Positions 50,696 to 60,065 of a DNA stretch of 64,000 nucleotides are shown here, piece by piece. The notes beneath the pieces were generated by a model, which saw only the letters and a program-made list of their open reading frames with translations, ran no database searches and had not been told where the DNA came from. Numbering within the stretch: position 1 is the stretch's first letter; every line of letters starts with the position of its first letter. The translations under genes were made by a program, and so were the position numbers. Source of the stretch: Pseudacidobacterium ailaaui (lineage in GTDB: Bacteria; Acidobacteriota; Terriglobia; Terriglobales; Acidobacteriaceae); NCBI RefSeq assembly GCF_000688455.1, contig NZ_JIAL01000001.1:899001-963000 (forward strand), read 5' to 3'.

Positions 50696-52504
50696 CTAGC
50701 GGCTCTCTTCCCCTACCTTCAGCACGGCCAGGAAGGCTTCCTGCGGGATGTCCACCTTGCCGATACGCTTCATGCGCTTTTTGCCTTCTTTTTGTTTTTC
50801 AAGCAGCTTGCGCTTGCGGGAGATGTCGCCGCCATAGCATTTGGCCAGTACGTTCTTGCGTAGGGCAGAGACGGTTTCACGGGCAATGATCTTTGCCCCG
50901 ATGGCCGCCTGAATGGCCACCTCGAACTGCTGCCTCGGAATGAGCTCGCGCATTTTGGAGACCAGGGCCCGTCCGCGCTCATAGGCGTGGTCGCGGTGGA
51001 CGATGATCGAAAGCGCATCCACAGGCTCACCAGAAACCAGGATGTCCATCTTGACCATGGGCGATTCCCAGGTCCCGGAAAGGTGGTAGTCCAGAGAGGC
51101 GTATCCGCGAGAAACGGACTTCAACCGATCGTAGAAGTCGAGGACGATTTCGTTCAGCGGCAGCTCGTAGGTGAGCATGACGCGCGTTGGCGAAACGTAT
51201 TCGAAGTTCTTCTGCCGCCCACGCTTCTCTTCCACCAGCTTCAGGATCCCGCCGACATACTCCTCATTGGTCAGAATGGTTGCGGTAATAATCGGCTCTT
51301 CCACCTTCTCGATTTCACTTGGATCGGGCCAGCGCGAAGGGTTGTCCACTTCCAGCAGCGTACCGTCGGTCATCGTGACTTTATAGCGCACGCTCGGGGC
51401 CGTGGTGATGAGGTCCAGACTGAACTCCCGCTCCAGCCGCTCCTGAATAATCTCCATGTGCAGCAGACCGAGGAAGCCGCAGCGGAAGCCGAAGCCGAGG
51501 GCGGCCGAGCTTTCCGGCTCAAAAAAGAACGACGAGTCATTCAGCCGCAGCTTCTCCAGAGCATCACGCAGCAGCGTGTGCTCGTGCGAATCGACTGTAT
51601 ACAGGCCGGCAAAGACCATCGGCTTGATGTCTTCAAACCCTGGCAGCGGAGAGTCGGCGGGACGGTCCTCTTCCGTGACCGTGTCGCCAATTTTTGTGTC
51701 ACTGACGTTTTTGATCGTGGCCACAAAAAAGCCGACCTCGCCCGCAGAAAGCTCGTCAATCTCCACCGGCTTTGGCGTCAGTACGCCGAGTGACTCCACG
51801 GTAAAGACTTTGTTGTTGGACATCAGGCGGATCTTAGCGCCCTTGCGCAGCGTGCCGTTGACGACCCGGGCCAGCACAATCACACCGCGATACGCGTCAA
51901 ACCAGGAATCAAAAATCAGGGCCTGAAGCGGTGCCTCGGGGCTGCCCTTGGGCGGAGGCAGGCGGTGCACAATCGCCTCCAGAATCTCGGGCACGCCCTC
52001 TCCGGTTTTGGCGCTGACAGGGATCGCATCGTTGCCATCAAGACCAACCGCCTGCTCAATCATTTCCTTTGTGCGCGGAATGTCGGCGCTGGGCAGGTCA
52101 ATTTTGTTGATGACCGGAATGATCTCCAGTCCATGATTGATGGCCAGATAGGCATTGGCCAGCGTCTGCGCCTCCACACCCTGCGAGGCATCCACCACCA
52201 GCAGTGCGCCTTCACAGGAAGCGAGCGAGCGCGAAACCTCATAGGAAAAATCCACGTGTCCAGGCGTATCAATCAGGTTCAGTTGATAGGTCTGTCCGTC
52301 TCGGGCCGGATACATCATGCGCACGGCATGGGCCTTGATGGTGATGCCCCGCTCGCGTTCCAGGTCCATGGCGTCGAGCACCTGGGCCTGCATCTCGCGC
52401 GCAGAAAGCGCGCCGGTCAGCTCCAGCAGACGGTCTGAGAGCGTGCTCTTGCCATGATCAATGTGCGCAATGATCGCGAAATTGCGGATAAGCTTGCTGT
52501 CCAT
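50696..52504 (-). CDS. lepA: Elongation factor 4 (LepA)
   Basis: The ATG at 52504 gives 602 residues, the normal length; the frame extends 12 codons further upstream. The GTPase domain shows [10 protein letters not shown] (G1), a switch region [18 protein letters not shown] (G3), NKIDLP (G4) and the G5 SAKTGEG. The LepA-specific C-terminal domain with [13 protein letters not shown] closes the protein. EF4 acts on stalled or mistranslocated ribosomes and is conserved across bacteria. It lies downstream of the molybdoenzyme gene on the same strand, 135 bases away, and converges with skp. Confidence 0.97.
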   Translation of the reverse strand: MDSKLIRNFAIIAHIDHGKSTLSDRLLELTGALSAREMQAQVLDAMDLERERGITIKAHAVRMMYPARDGQTYQLNLIDTPGHVDFSYEVSRSLASCEGALLVVDASQGVEAQTLANAYLAINHGLEIIPVINKIDLPSADIPRTKEMIEQAVGLDGNDAIPVSAKTGEGVPEILEAIVHRLPPPKGSPEAPLQALIFDSWFDAYRGVIVLARVVNGTLRKGAKIRLMSNNKVFTVESLGVLTPKPVEIDELSAGEVGFFVATIKNVSDTKIGDTVTEEDRPADSPLPGFEDIKPMVFAGLYTVDSHEHTLLRDALEKLRLNDSSFFFEPESSAALGFGFRCGFLGLLHMEIIQERLEREFSLDLITTAPSVRYKVTMTDGTLLEVDNPSRWPDPSEIEKVEEPIITATILTNEEYVGGILKLVEEKRGRQKNFEYVSPTRVMLTYELPLNEIVLDFYDRLKSVSRGYASLDYHLSGTWESPMVKMDILVSGEPVDALSIIVHRDHAYERGRALVSKMRELIPRQQFEVAIQAAIGAKIIARETVSALRKNVLAKCYGGDISRKRKLLEKQKEGKKRMKRIGKVDIPQEAFLAVLKVGEESR

Positions 52505-52639
52505 GGGAAAACTAGTAAGGCGGAAGGGCAGGCAGCACACTCGACCACATTCTGCAGAGTGGACATCCTGCTTCTTTCAAAAGACTTTCCAAACCTGTGT
52601 CTTTATTATCGCAGAGAAACCAGCCCACCTCTGCCGTAA

Positions 52640-54757
52640 CTATGCTTTCCTTACTTCCACAAGTGTGGAGTAAAACGTGGGTCCACCGCCCAGGTCGGTG
52701 AGACGCTGCGAGGTGAGCAGGTTCACATTGTTGCCCTCCGGCGAAAGCTTGTTCCAGTTCAGCCGCCCGGCCACCACACCGCGGGGTACGCTGCTGCTGA
52801 CGCGGGCCCGCATATGCAATCGTCCGCGCCCATTGAAGATCTCCACCATGTCTCCGTCCCGGATGCCCCGCGTGGCTGCATCTTCCGCATGCATTTCGAG
52901 GAAGTTGGTGTAGGCGGCCTCCATCTTTTGGTGTCCGGCAAGGTTGGCAAAGGTCGAGTTCATATAGTTGTCCGCCTTGCGGGGCAGAAACTCCAGCGGG
53001 TACTCGGGCCCGGCAGAATGGCGCGATTCCACTGGAGGATGGAAGGTGGGTAGAGGATCGAGTCCTTTCGCCGCCAGCGTTTCAGAGAAGAACTCGATTT
53101 TGCCGCTTGGAGTTGGGAAGGGCCCACTGGCAAAAGGAAGAAATGGGCTGGAAAACTTTAACCGCTGGTGGCCGCCGGCCGCATTCAGGGTTTCAGCAGT
53201 CATTCCTGCCATCCACGGGTCCTGTTTTTCCGGCTGGTTTACGCGGAGCGCCTGGGCAATCAGGTCCTCGGCCGTGTCGCGGAAGCAGGGTTCGGGAAAG
53301 CCCATGCGCTGGGCAAGCTGAGAAAAAAGCCAGACATTCGAACGCGCCTCGCCCAGCGGCTCTATGGCCTGGTTGGAGATCTGCACGTAGTAGTGACCGT
53401 AGGCGCCTTGTACGTCCTGGTGTTCCAGAAAAGTGGTCGCAGGCAGCAGGACGTCCGCATAGTCGGCAGTGTCCGTAAAGAACTGCTCATGGACCACAGT
53501 AAACAGGTCTTCGCGTTTCATGCCGCGGAGCACCTGCGCCTGGTCTGGAGCAATTGCCGCAGGATTGGAGTTGTAGACGAAAAGGGCCTTGACCGGTGGC
53601 GCTTCCAGCTCCGTCAAAGCGTGACCGAGCTGCGTCATGTTGATGACGCGCGCCGGGCGCTGCAGCGGACTGGCCAGCATCAGGTCCGGCCGTTCCAGCG
53701 CGGTCCTGTCCCAGGTAAAGGCCCCGCTGGTGGAGAGCTGGAAGCCCCCACCGGGATGCTTCCAGGCACCGGTCAGCGCCGGAAGCATGGCAATCGCACG
53801 GGCCGCCGCCCCGCCGTTCTCATTCCGCTGCACGCCGTAGTTCATGCGGATGACCGCGGGAGGCGTGGTTGCGTATTCAATAGCCAGCCGTTCGATGTCC
53901 TCGGAGGAAAGGCCAGTCCAGGCGGCGACGCGCCCGGGGGTATAGCTGGCGACATGCTGCTTGAGCGCATCGAACCCATGAGTATTTTCAGCAATGTAAG
54001 CGCGGTCTTCGAGTCCTTCCCGCAGAATGACATGCATCATGCCCAGGGCCAGGGCCGTATCGGTCCCAGGATTCACGGCAACGTGCCAGTCCGCCAATCG
54101 GGCCGTCCTGGTTTTATAAGGATCAATGACCACCAGTTTTGCGCCCTTACGGCGTGCCTCCTCAATCATGGGCCAAAGATGAATGTTGTTACCGTGAACA
54201 TTTCCGCCCCACACCAGAATGTAGCGCGCCAGCGAAAACAGCTCCGGGTCGGTGCCCAGCTTGCGTCCGTAAACAGAGACCAGAGCGTCACCACCGGCCG
54301 TGGAACAGATCGTGCGGTCCAGTTGCGAGGCCCCCAGGCGATGAAAAAAACGGCGGTCCATCGACCCGTATCCGAGCACGCCGATGGTCCCGGCATAGGA
54401 ATAGGGCAGCACAGCCTCCGGCCCATACTCTGCGCTGATCTGCCGCAGCTTCTCCGTAATCTGGTCCAGTGCCTCGTCCCAACGGATGCGTTCAAATGCC
54501 TCTTTTTCCCGACCAAAAGGCAACGGTCCCTTGGGTACCCCGTTACGGCGGCGCATCGGATAGAGCAACCTGTCCGGCGAATAGACCCGGTCGAGATACC
54601 GGGCCACCTTGCCACAAAGAAAACCTCGCGTTACCGGGTGGTCCGGATCCCCCTGGATGCGCACTGCCCGGCCGGCCTCATCAACGGATACGAGGACGCC
54701 GCAGGAATCCGGACAGTCATGCGAGCAAACCGCGTGGACAGTCTTTGCAACGGACAT
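52640..54757 (-). CDS. Molybdopterin oxidoreductase (formate dehydrogenase/DMSO reductase family)
   Basis: This 705-residue protein has an N-terminal 4Fe-4S site (CSHDCPDSCGV with FLCGK, Cys11, Cys15, Cys19 and Cys48) and the molybdopterin domains: GSMDRRFFHRLGASQLDRTI, ARYILVWGGNVHGNN, VVIDPYKTRTA, and a C-terminal dinucleotide-binding part with SSSVPRGVVAGRLNW and NNVNLLTSQRLTDLGGG. The metal-ligand position appears in the TICSTAGGDAL region, likely Cys or Ser. There is no Tat signal, so it is cytoplasmic. Neighbours give no redox partner, and the substrate is unknown; formate dehydrogenase-like is a family guess. Confidence 0.87.
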   Translation of the reverse strand: MSVAKTVHAVCSHDCPDSCGVLVSVDEAGRAVRIQGDPDHPVTRGFLCGKVARYLDRVYSPDRLLYPMRRRNGVPKGPLPFGREKEAFERIRWDEALDQITEKLRQISAEYGPEAVLPYSYAGTIGVLGYGSMDRRFFHRLGASQLDRTICSTAGGDALVSVYGRKLGTDPELFSLARYILVWGGNVHGNNIHLWPMIEEARRKGAKLVVIDPYKTRTARLADWHVAVNPGTDTALALGMMHVILREGLEDRAYIAENTHGFDALKQHVASYTPGRVAAWTGLSSEDIERLAIEYATTPPAVIRMNYGVQRNENGGAAARAIAMLPALTGAWKHPGGGFQLSTSGAFTWDRTALERPDLMLASPLQRPARVINMTQLGHALTELEAPPVKALFVYNSNPAAIAPDQAQVLRGMKREDLFTVVHEQFFTDTADYADVLLPATTFLEHQDVQGAYGHYYVQISNQAIEPLGEARSNVWLFSQLAQRMGFPEPCFRDTAEDLIAQALRVNQPEKQDPWMAGMTAETLNAAGGHQRLKFSSPFLPFASGPFPTPSGKIEFFSETLAAKGLDPLPTFHPPVESRHSAGPEYPLEFLPRKADNYMNSTFANLAGHQKMEAAYTNFLEMHAEDAATRGIRDGDMVEIFNGRGRLHMRARVSSSVPRGVVAGRLNWNKLSPEGNNVNLLTSQRLTDLGGGPTFYSTLVEVRKA

Positions 54758-54840
54758 AATTCAATTGTAGGACGGTTTTCAGCACGCTTCGAGCAAACCT
54801 GCCCTGCAGAAAGGCGCAACATAAAGCTAGGATTGCAACC

Positions 54841-55704
54841 ATGAAGGTTTTTCTTCTGACGCTGGTCCCCCTTTTGCCTGTCCTGGTACTGGCACAATCC
54901 GCGCAGGCGCCCATGCCCGACGTTCCCACTCTGCTCAGGGAAGTCGAAGAGCACCAGCATGCGCTCGACCAGGTGCGGGAAAACTACACGTACCATGAGA
55001 CGACCATCACCCATGAACTGGACAAGAATGGAAAAATAAAGAAGTCCTCCAGCGAAGAGGCCGAAGTCTTCTTTGTAAATACGCATGAAATCAGGCGGAA
55101 AATCAAAAAAGACGGAAAGCCGCTCAGCTCCGATGAGCAGCAGAAGGAACAGCAGCGGGTACAGAAAGCAGTCGAGAAGGCCATCCAGGACCCGCCCGGC
55201 CAGTCGGCAAATAAAAATCAGGTGTCTGTCAGCCGCCTTTTGCAATTAATGAAAGTGTCCGCCCCTCGCCGGGAACAAATGGATGGACGCAGCGTCCTTG
55301 TGTTTGATTTCACTGGTGATCCACACGCCAAGACACACGGCGCTGAAGAGGCCGCGCTCAAAAAGATCTCCGGGACCGTATGGGTGGACGAGCAAGACCG
55401 GCAGGTGCGCCGCATGACGGCGACCTTTGATGACAACTTTCATCTGGGCTTTGGATTGTTCTCCGTCGGCAAGGGAAGCAGATTTACCTTTGATCAGAAA
55501 CTGATCAACAACGAACTATGGCTGCCTACCGGAGCACAGATCCATCTCGTGGCCCACGCGCTTGGCGTTTTGGGCTGGCGTGGCGACGTTCAGATTACAG
55601 ATGATGACTACCAGAAATTCCACGTCGATGCGTCGCAGCAGTCGGGGGCCACTGTTGTGCACGAAAGCGGCAGAAGGCCGCCGGAAAGGCGGCCTTCAGA
55701 ATAG
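54841..55704 (+). CDS. Secreted lipoprotein-carrier-like protein, unknown role
   Basis: The 287-residue protein has a signal peptide (MKVFLLTLVPLLPVLVLAQ). A helical stretch with charged and Gln-rich heptads (LSSDEQQKEQQRVQKAVEKA) precedes a beta-rich domain with GRSVLVFDFTGDPHAKTHGA, KKISGTVWVDEQDRQVRRMT, FGLFSVGKGSRFTFDQKLIN and WLPTGAQIHLVAHALGVLGW. The strand pattern recalls the LolA/LolB half-barrel and outer-membrane lipoprotein-sorting-like proteins. It is divergent from the molybdoenzyme gene by 83 bases and converges on the second Spy-like gene. An end-of-gene hairpin overlaps the stop region. Confidence 0.7.
   Translation: MKVFLLTLVPLLPVLVLAQSAQAPMPDVPTLLREVEEHQHALDQVRENYTYHETTITHELDKNGKIKKSSSEEAEVFFVNTHEIRRKIKKDGKPLSSDEQQKEQQRVQKAVEKAIQDPPGQSANKNQVSVSRLLQLMKVSAPRREQMDGRSVLVFDFTGDPHAKTHGAEEAALKKISGTVWVDEQDRQVRRMTATFDDNFHLGFGLFSVGKGSRFTFDQKLINNELWLPTGAQIHLVAHALGVLGWRGDVQITDDDYQKFHVDASQQSGATVVHESGRRPPERRPSE
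55673..55697. terminator. Hairpin inside the end of the coding sequence, between convergent genes
   Basis: GAAGGCCGCC and GGCGGCCTTC (55673-55682, 55688-55697) form a perfect 10-bp stem with loop GGAAA. It encodes the last codons of the lipoprotein-carrier-like gene. No T-run follows on the plus strand. It may end transcription from the convergent Spy-like gene. Confidence 0.5.
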
Positions 55705-55723
55705 ATTGATAGATTGGCTGCCG

Positions 55724-56182
55724 TTATTGCTGGGGCTGTGCCTGGGGCGGGGAGTCCGGCTGCGCCGCTCCGTTCTGCATGCCCTGACGGCGCTGCTGCA
55801 TCCTCTGTTGCATGGCTTCATACTTCTGCTTCTGCTGGTCGTTCAGCACAGCTTCAATTTTTCCCTTCGTGTCTTCATGGATGCTCTGGACCTTAGACAT
55901 CTTGTCCTGACGGGAAAGCGTGCTGTCCTGACGCACCTGCTGGATCTGCTGCTGCTGGCTTTCCAGCAGCGGCTTGATCTGTGTCTGCTGGTCTGACGTA
56001 AGGCCGAGAGCTTTGGTCAGATGCGCAAGCTGTGCATCCGGATTGCCCATCTGATGGCGCGGGCCATGCATCGGTGGAGCTTCCGTAGGGGCCTGCTGGG
56101 AAGCAGCGTCCTGCGCGAACGCAGCGGTCATGCCAAACCCCAACAGACCGGAGAGGGCTAACGTACAAACAAGTTTTCGCAT
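55724..56182 (-). CDS. Spy/LTXXQ-family periplasmic protein
   Basis: The ATG at 56182 follows GGAGG and gives 152 residues. A signal peptide (MRKLVCTLALSGLLGFGMTA) leads to a His/Met-bearing segment (APPMHGPRHQMGNP) and a helical body with GLTSDQQTQIKPLLESQQQQ and the second LTxxQ-like motif VLNDQQKQKYEAMQQ; the C-terminus is Gln/Pro-rich. Spy-like proteins are chaperones or metal-responsive proteins in the periplasm. This is the second such protein in the window, here without a sigma factor; its neighbours are the lipoprotein-carrier-like and a hypothetical gene. Confidence 0.85.
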   Translation of the reverse strand: MRKLVCTLALSGLLGFGMTAAFAQDAASQQAPTEAPPMHGPRHQMGNPDAQLAHLTKALGLTSDQQTQIKPLLESQQQQIQQVRQDSTLSRQDKMSKVQSIHEDTKGKIEAVLNDQQKQKYEAMQQRMQQRRQGMQNGAAQPDSPPQAQPQQ

Positions 56183-56317
56183 TGTGGATGGTTCCTCCAA
56201 CACTTAATCAGAACACTGTCTGCCGTGCCGGGTTGCGTGGGCGGCAGTCATTTTCCATTGCAGACAGACGCGCAGCAGCGCAGGAAAGATGACTACGGAT
56301 GAGGATTTTTCCTTTTC

Positions 56318-56932
56318 TTAATGTTTCTCGGCCGGCAGGGGCGGCATGACGACAGGCCCGGAGCGCAGACCGCAGGCAAGCAGTCCGGCCGCATGTTCCT
56401 GCGGGTGAGGCACATAGGCATAAGCAAAGACGGCGCGGTATTCATGCTCGCCGGGCCATTTGCACAGGGCACACCCAGGGCGATAGGCAAGGGCAGGATA
56501 TTCCTTCATACTTTCTGCCCATTCATAGGAGGAGTGCGGCCCCACGGTCAGATATTCCGGATGCTGGGGTGGACGCGTCGGCTGATAGGCAAAGACTTCG
56601 CCGCGTTCATTGTTCGCATCCACCAGGCTGCCTCCGGAACCGCTGGATGCGCGCCATAGCCACTTCTGCCCCACATGGGCATACCAGTGCGCACTGGTCG
56701 GTACAGGCTGGGCCAGGCGAATTTCTGCATTTGTATCGTTTTTGATTACAAATAAAAATCCCGGACCTTTTCCAGGCCCCGCCTCGGCTAGGTAGCTGGC
56801 GCTCAGAGTTACATGGGAGCAGAGCGGAACGGCGGTTCCCGGATGGTGCGTGACTGCATTCCCGGCCGAAAGTGCTACGACCACCGGAAGGAAAAGCGAT
56901 ACGCAACGGAAAAACAGTGTGGGCTTCAGCAT
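56318..56932 (-). CDS. Secreted protein of unknown function
   Basis: This 204-residue protein has a signal peptide (LKPTLFFRCVSLFLPVVVAL) and an Ig-like or beta-sandwich-like mature part with short strands (CSHVTLSASYLAEAG, FLFVIKNDTNAEIRLAQ, KWLWRASSGSGG, GPHSSYEWAESMKEY). Cysteine pairs occur in PGCALCKW and GLLACGL. I do not recognise a family. It lies upstream of the Spy-like gene on the same strand and is divergent from the second ADOP gene. Confidence 0.6.
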   Translation of the reverse strand: MLKPTLFFRCVSLFLPVVVALSAGNAVTHHPGTAVPLCSHVTLSASYLAEAGPGKGPGFLFVIKNDTNAEIRLAQPVPTSAHWYAHVGQKWLWRASSGSGGSLVDANNERGEVFAYQPTRPPQHPEYLTVGPHSSYEWAESMKEYPALAYRPGCALCKWPGEHEYRAVFAYAYVPHPQEHAAGLLACGLRSGPVVMPPLPAEKH

Positions 56933-57058
56933 CTACCTGTTTCCAGACTAACTTGCCAGAGAGGTTTTGAGGAAACCGGTGTCCGCTTCGCATGGTTTGG
57001 AACAGATTCCACTACGCCTGCGTAATACACTTTCATTGCCCGACAACAGGCGGCCTCT

Positions 57059-59467
57059 ATGGAAAACTTACTGCAGGACCTTCGCTACGCAGCGCGGCGG
57101 CTATGGAAACGTCCGGTGTTTACGGTGACAGCAGTCCTGACGCTCGCCCTGGGGATTGGCGCCAACACCGCCATCTTTACCGTTGTCCATTCTGTCTTGC
57201 TGGCCCCTTTGCCCTATCGCGATGCCGGCCGGATCATGGCGCTGGACACATCCTTCACAAACACCGGGAGGATTCACAGCCGTGTGACGGGGCCTGATGC
57301 AGTGGATGTAGGCAGGCAGGCACGCAGCCTGGAGGCCGTCAGTCTCTACAATGAAGGCTTGCTGGGCGTGCAGTTGCACGACCATGCCGTGTTTACTCCA
57401 GTCACCATCATTGATGCAGACTTTGCGCGCGTCTTCGGACTCGTTCCTGTTGCCGGACGCACTTTCACCGAGCAGGAGATCGGTCGCGCTGCTTTTGTAA
57501 GCGCACGGTTTGCCCGCGACCAGTTTGGCAGTGCTCAGGCCGCATTGGGACAAACCGTGCATTTCCAGAACCAGCCCTTGCAGATTACCGGGGTCCTGCC
57601 CGCGTCTTTTGATTTTCCCGCCAAGACACAGGTCTGGGTGACTTTCCCCTCCCATCCCGAAACGGAGGACCGCACGGCCTACAATTACAAGGCCGTCGCC
57701 AAGCTGCGCGCCGGCGTTTCTGTAGAAGCAGCGCGAGCGGACTTGAAGGCGATTTCGCAACATCTGGCTGCTGCTTATCCAGGCGCAAACAAAAACAAGC
57801 AGATGACGGTCGTGCCGCTGCGCGAACAGCTTACAGGTGAGGTCCGTCCTATGCTCGTGCTGCTGCTGGCCGCAGTTGGCATGGTCCTGCTCATCGCCTG
57901 CGCCAATGTAACGCATCTGATGCTGGCCCGCTCGATGGACCGCCAGCGCGAGCTTGCAGTTCGCACCGCACTTGGATCTTCGCAATGGAAGATGGGCCAG
58001 CTTGTTCTTGCCGAGGGCTTCCTTGTTTCGCTCGCTGGCGCTTTGCTGGGTGTCTTGCTTGCTGTTCCGGTCCTGCACGTCTTGCTTGCCATGGCGCCTG
58101 CAGACCTCCCTCGCGCAGCGGAAATCCATCTAAACGGATGGGTGCTGGCCTTCACGCTTGCGCTTTCCGCTCTCGCCACCGTATTGTCCTCTCTGTTCCC
58201 AGCGCGCAAGGCCGCAAAAATTGACCCTGCTGAGGCGCTCAAAGCTGACAGCTCGCGCGGGGCCTCTGCAAAAAGTGCGTCGGCCCTTCGCCATGGCCTG
58301 GTCGTGGCCGAAGTAGCGGCGACGTTTCTTCTGGCGGTCGGCGCGGCCCTGCTGCTGCGCACCATGATGACGCTCATGGAGCGCGACCTCGGCTATCAGC
58401 CGGGCAACCTGCTTGTGGTGAATGCTGAAGCTCCTGGCTTTGACCTGAAGGCGGGCCAGGAAATAGCGCGTCAATACGATGAGATCTTTGCACAGCTGCG
58501 GGCTCTGCCAGGGGTCGAAAATGTGGCGGGCATCGATGGGCTTCCCACAGCAAACAGCGGCTCGAATGGCAGCTACAGTGTGAAAGGTGTTCCAACAGAC
58601 AACGACCACATGCCGTGGGCATTTTTTAACGTTGTCACTCCCGGCTACTTTTCAACCATGAAGATTCCTCTGCTGCGGGGCCGCGACGTCAGCGCTGAGG
58701 ACACCTTGGGAAGCCAGAGGGTCGCAGTCATCAGCGAATCTGTGGCGAAGCAGAGCTTTGGCAATACTGACCCTGTCGGCAAGCAGATTCAACTGGGTCT
58801 TGATCTCGAAAGCCTGCACCAATGGATCACCATTGTCGGCGTTGTGGCCGATGTGCGTCAGGATTCGCCTGCACAACAGCCCGGCCCGGCCATCTATATG
58901 CCAATGGCGCAGCATCCATCGCGTGCGCCGGAAATCAATCTCGTTCTGCGGACCAAAGTCCCGCCGCTCACGCTGATGGACCCGGTGCGGACCACAATCC
59001 AGCACATCAATCCCGAGATTGCGATGCACTTCACCACAATGGACGCAATGGTCGGCGAGTCGATTGCCGCTGAGCGCTTCCGTACAGCATTGCTTTCTTC
59101 CTTTGCCGGAGCCGGATTGTTGCTGGCCATGCTCGGCGTGTATGGCACGATGGCCTATTCGGTGGCCCAGCGCAGATTTGAGATTGGCGTGCGCATGGCC
59201 TTCGGCGCAGAGCGCCAGACCGTGCTGCGGATGGTCCTGTGGCACGCAGCGAAACTGTCCTGCTGGGGTATCGTTGTGGGGATGGCTTTGAGTTTTGCTC
59301 TGACCCGCCTGATCTCCGGAATGCTGGTCGGGGTCCATGCAATGGACCCGCTGAGTCTGTCTGTCACAGCAGCACTGCTCTTCTTCTCCGCCACCGCGGC
59401 TGCCCTGGGCCCGGCCTGGCGGGCCGCCCGGGTAGACCCGATGCGCACCCTGCGTGCGGACCCCTAA
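57059..59467 (+). CDS. ADOP-type ABC transporter permease (MacB/FtsX-like)
   Basis: This 802-residue membrane protein has two MacB/FtsX units as in the other ADOP permease, but lacks the N-terminal prefix domain. RPVFTVTAVLTLALGIGANT opens it; QRELAVRTALGSSQWKMGQL and YSVAQRRFEIGVRMAFGAER are the two FtsX signatures. The ATPase is not adjacent. The ADOP family is expanded in Acidobacteriota and its substrates are unknown; MacB-like roles in exporting peptides or lipoproteins are inference. The gene is divergent from the hypothetical gene and is followed by the thioredoxin-like gene after 48 bases. Confidence 0.9.
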   Translation: MENLLQDLRYAARRLWKRPVFTVTAVLTLALGIGANTAIFTVVHSVLLAPLPYRDAGRIMALDTSFTNTGRIHSRVTGPDAVDVGRQARSLEAVSLYNEGLLGVQLHDHAVFTPVTIIDADFARVFGLVPVAGRTFTEQEIGRAAFVSARFARDQFGSAQAALGQTVHFQNQPLQITGVLPASFDFPAKTQVWVTFPSHPETEDRTAYNYKAVAKLRAGVSVEAARADLKAISQHLAAAYPGANKNKQMTVVPLREQLTGEVRPMLVLLLAAVGMVLLIACANVTHLMLARSMDRQRELAVRTALGSSQWKMGQLVLAEGFLVSLAGALLGVLLAVPVLHVLLAMAPADLPRAAEIHLNGWVLAFTLALSALATVLSSLFPARKAAKIDPAEALKADSSRGASAKSASALRHGLVVAEVAATFLLAVGAALLLRTMMTLMERDLGYQPGNLLVVNAEAPGFDLKAGQEIARQYDEIFAQLRALPGVENVAGIDGLPTANSGSNGSYSVKGVPTDNDHMPWAFFNVVTPGYFSTMKIPLLRGRDVSAEDTLGSQRVAVISESVAKQSFGNTDPVGKQIQLGLDLESLHQWITIVGVVADVRQDSPAQQPGPAIYMPMAQHPSRAPEINLVLRTKVPPLTLMDPVRTTIQHINPEIAMHFTTMDAMVGESIAAERFRTALLSSFAGAGLLLAMLGVYGTMAYSVAQRRFEIGVRMAFGAERQTVLRMVLWHAAKLSCWGIVVGMALSFALTRLISGMLVGVHAMDPLSLSVTAALLFFSATAAALGPAWRAARVDPMRTLRADP

Positions 59468-59515
59468 AGAAACTGGTCCCTGGGACGGCCTTGTGGCATC
59501 CTAAACAACAAAGCC

Positions 59516-59995
59516 ATGCACACTTCTGCCCGCAAAAACTGCCTCGCGCTGATTGCAACCCTCCTTTTCACGTGCCTAGCCGCTTCCGGGCAGGGACGTA
59601 CCATTTACTCTGACACCGCAGATGCGCACAAGGACATTGCGCAGGCTCTGGCCCAGGCAAGGCGCGAGCACAAGCGCGTCATTCTTGACTTTGGCGGAAA
59701 CTGGTGCGGAGACTGCCAGGTGCTGGACATTTACCTGCACCAGCAGCCGAACCTGGACCTGCTAAACCGGTACTTCGTCCTTGTCCACATCAACGTGGGC
59801 CGCTTTGACCGTAATACCGACATTGCCGAGAAGTATCAGGTGCCGCTCAAGAAGGGTGTGCCGGCCCTGGCCATACTGAGTGCAACGGGCAGACTGCTTT
59901 ACAGCCAGAAGAACGGCGAGTTTGAAGCCATGCGCCGGATGGACCCGGCGTCCGTCACGCAGTTTCTACAGCAATGGAAGCCCACAAAAAGTTGA
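59516..59995 (+). CDS. Secreted thioredoxin-like protein
   Basis: This 159-residue protein has a signal peptide (NCLALIATLLFTCLAASGQ) and a thioredoxin fold with the active site GGNWCGDCQVLDIYL. The motif WCGDC is the atypical but known variant of CXXC with Gly-Asp between the cysteines. The cis-Pro appears in LKKGVPALAILSATG. It would act in the periplasm in disulphide exchange or reduction. It lies downstream of the second ADOP gene and upstream of YihY by 70 bases on the same strand. Confidence 0.9.
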   Translation: MHTSARKNCLALIATLLFTCLAASGQGRTIYSDTADAHKDIAQALAQARREHKRVILDFGGNWCGDCQVLDIYLHQQPNLDLLNRYFVLVHINVGRFDRNTDIAEKYQVPLKKGVPALAILSATGRLLYSQKNGEFEAMRRMDPASVTQFLQQWKPTKS

Positions 59996-60065
59996 GCCAC
60001 GGGAGCACCTCACCGGTGATATCGCCTCTTTCCCCTATTGGCGACTTGGTATACCCTCGACACGT

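Noticed and set aside
53168-54844. 558-codon open frame antisense to the molybdoenzyme gene
   Set aside because: The molybdoenzyme on the minus strand has all family motifs; the antisense frame is a GC-rich artefact.
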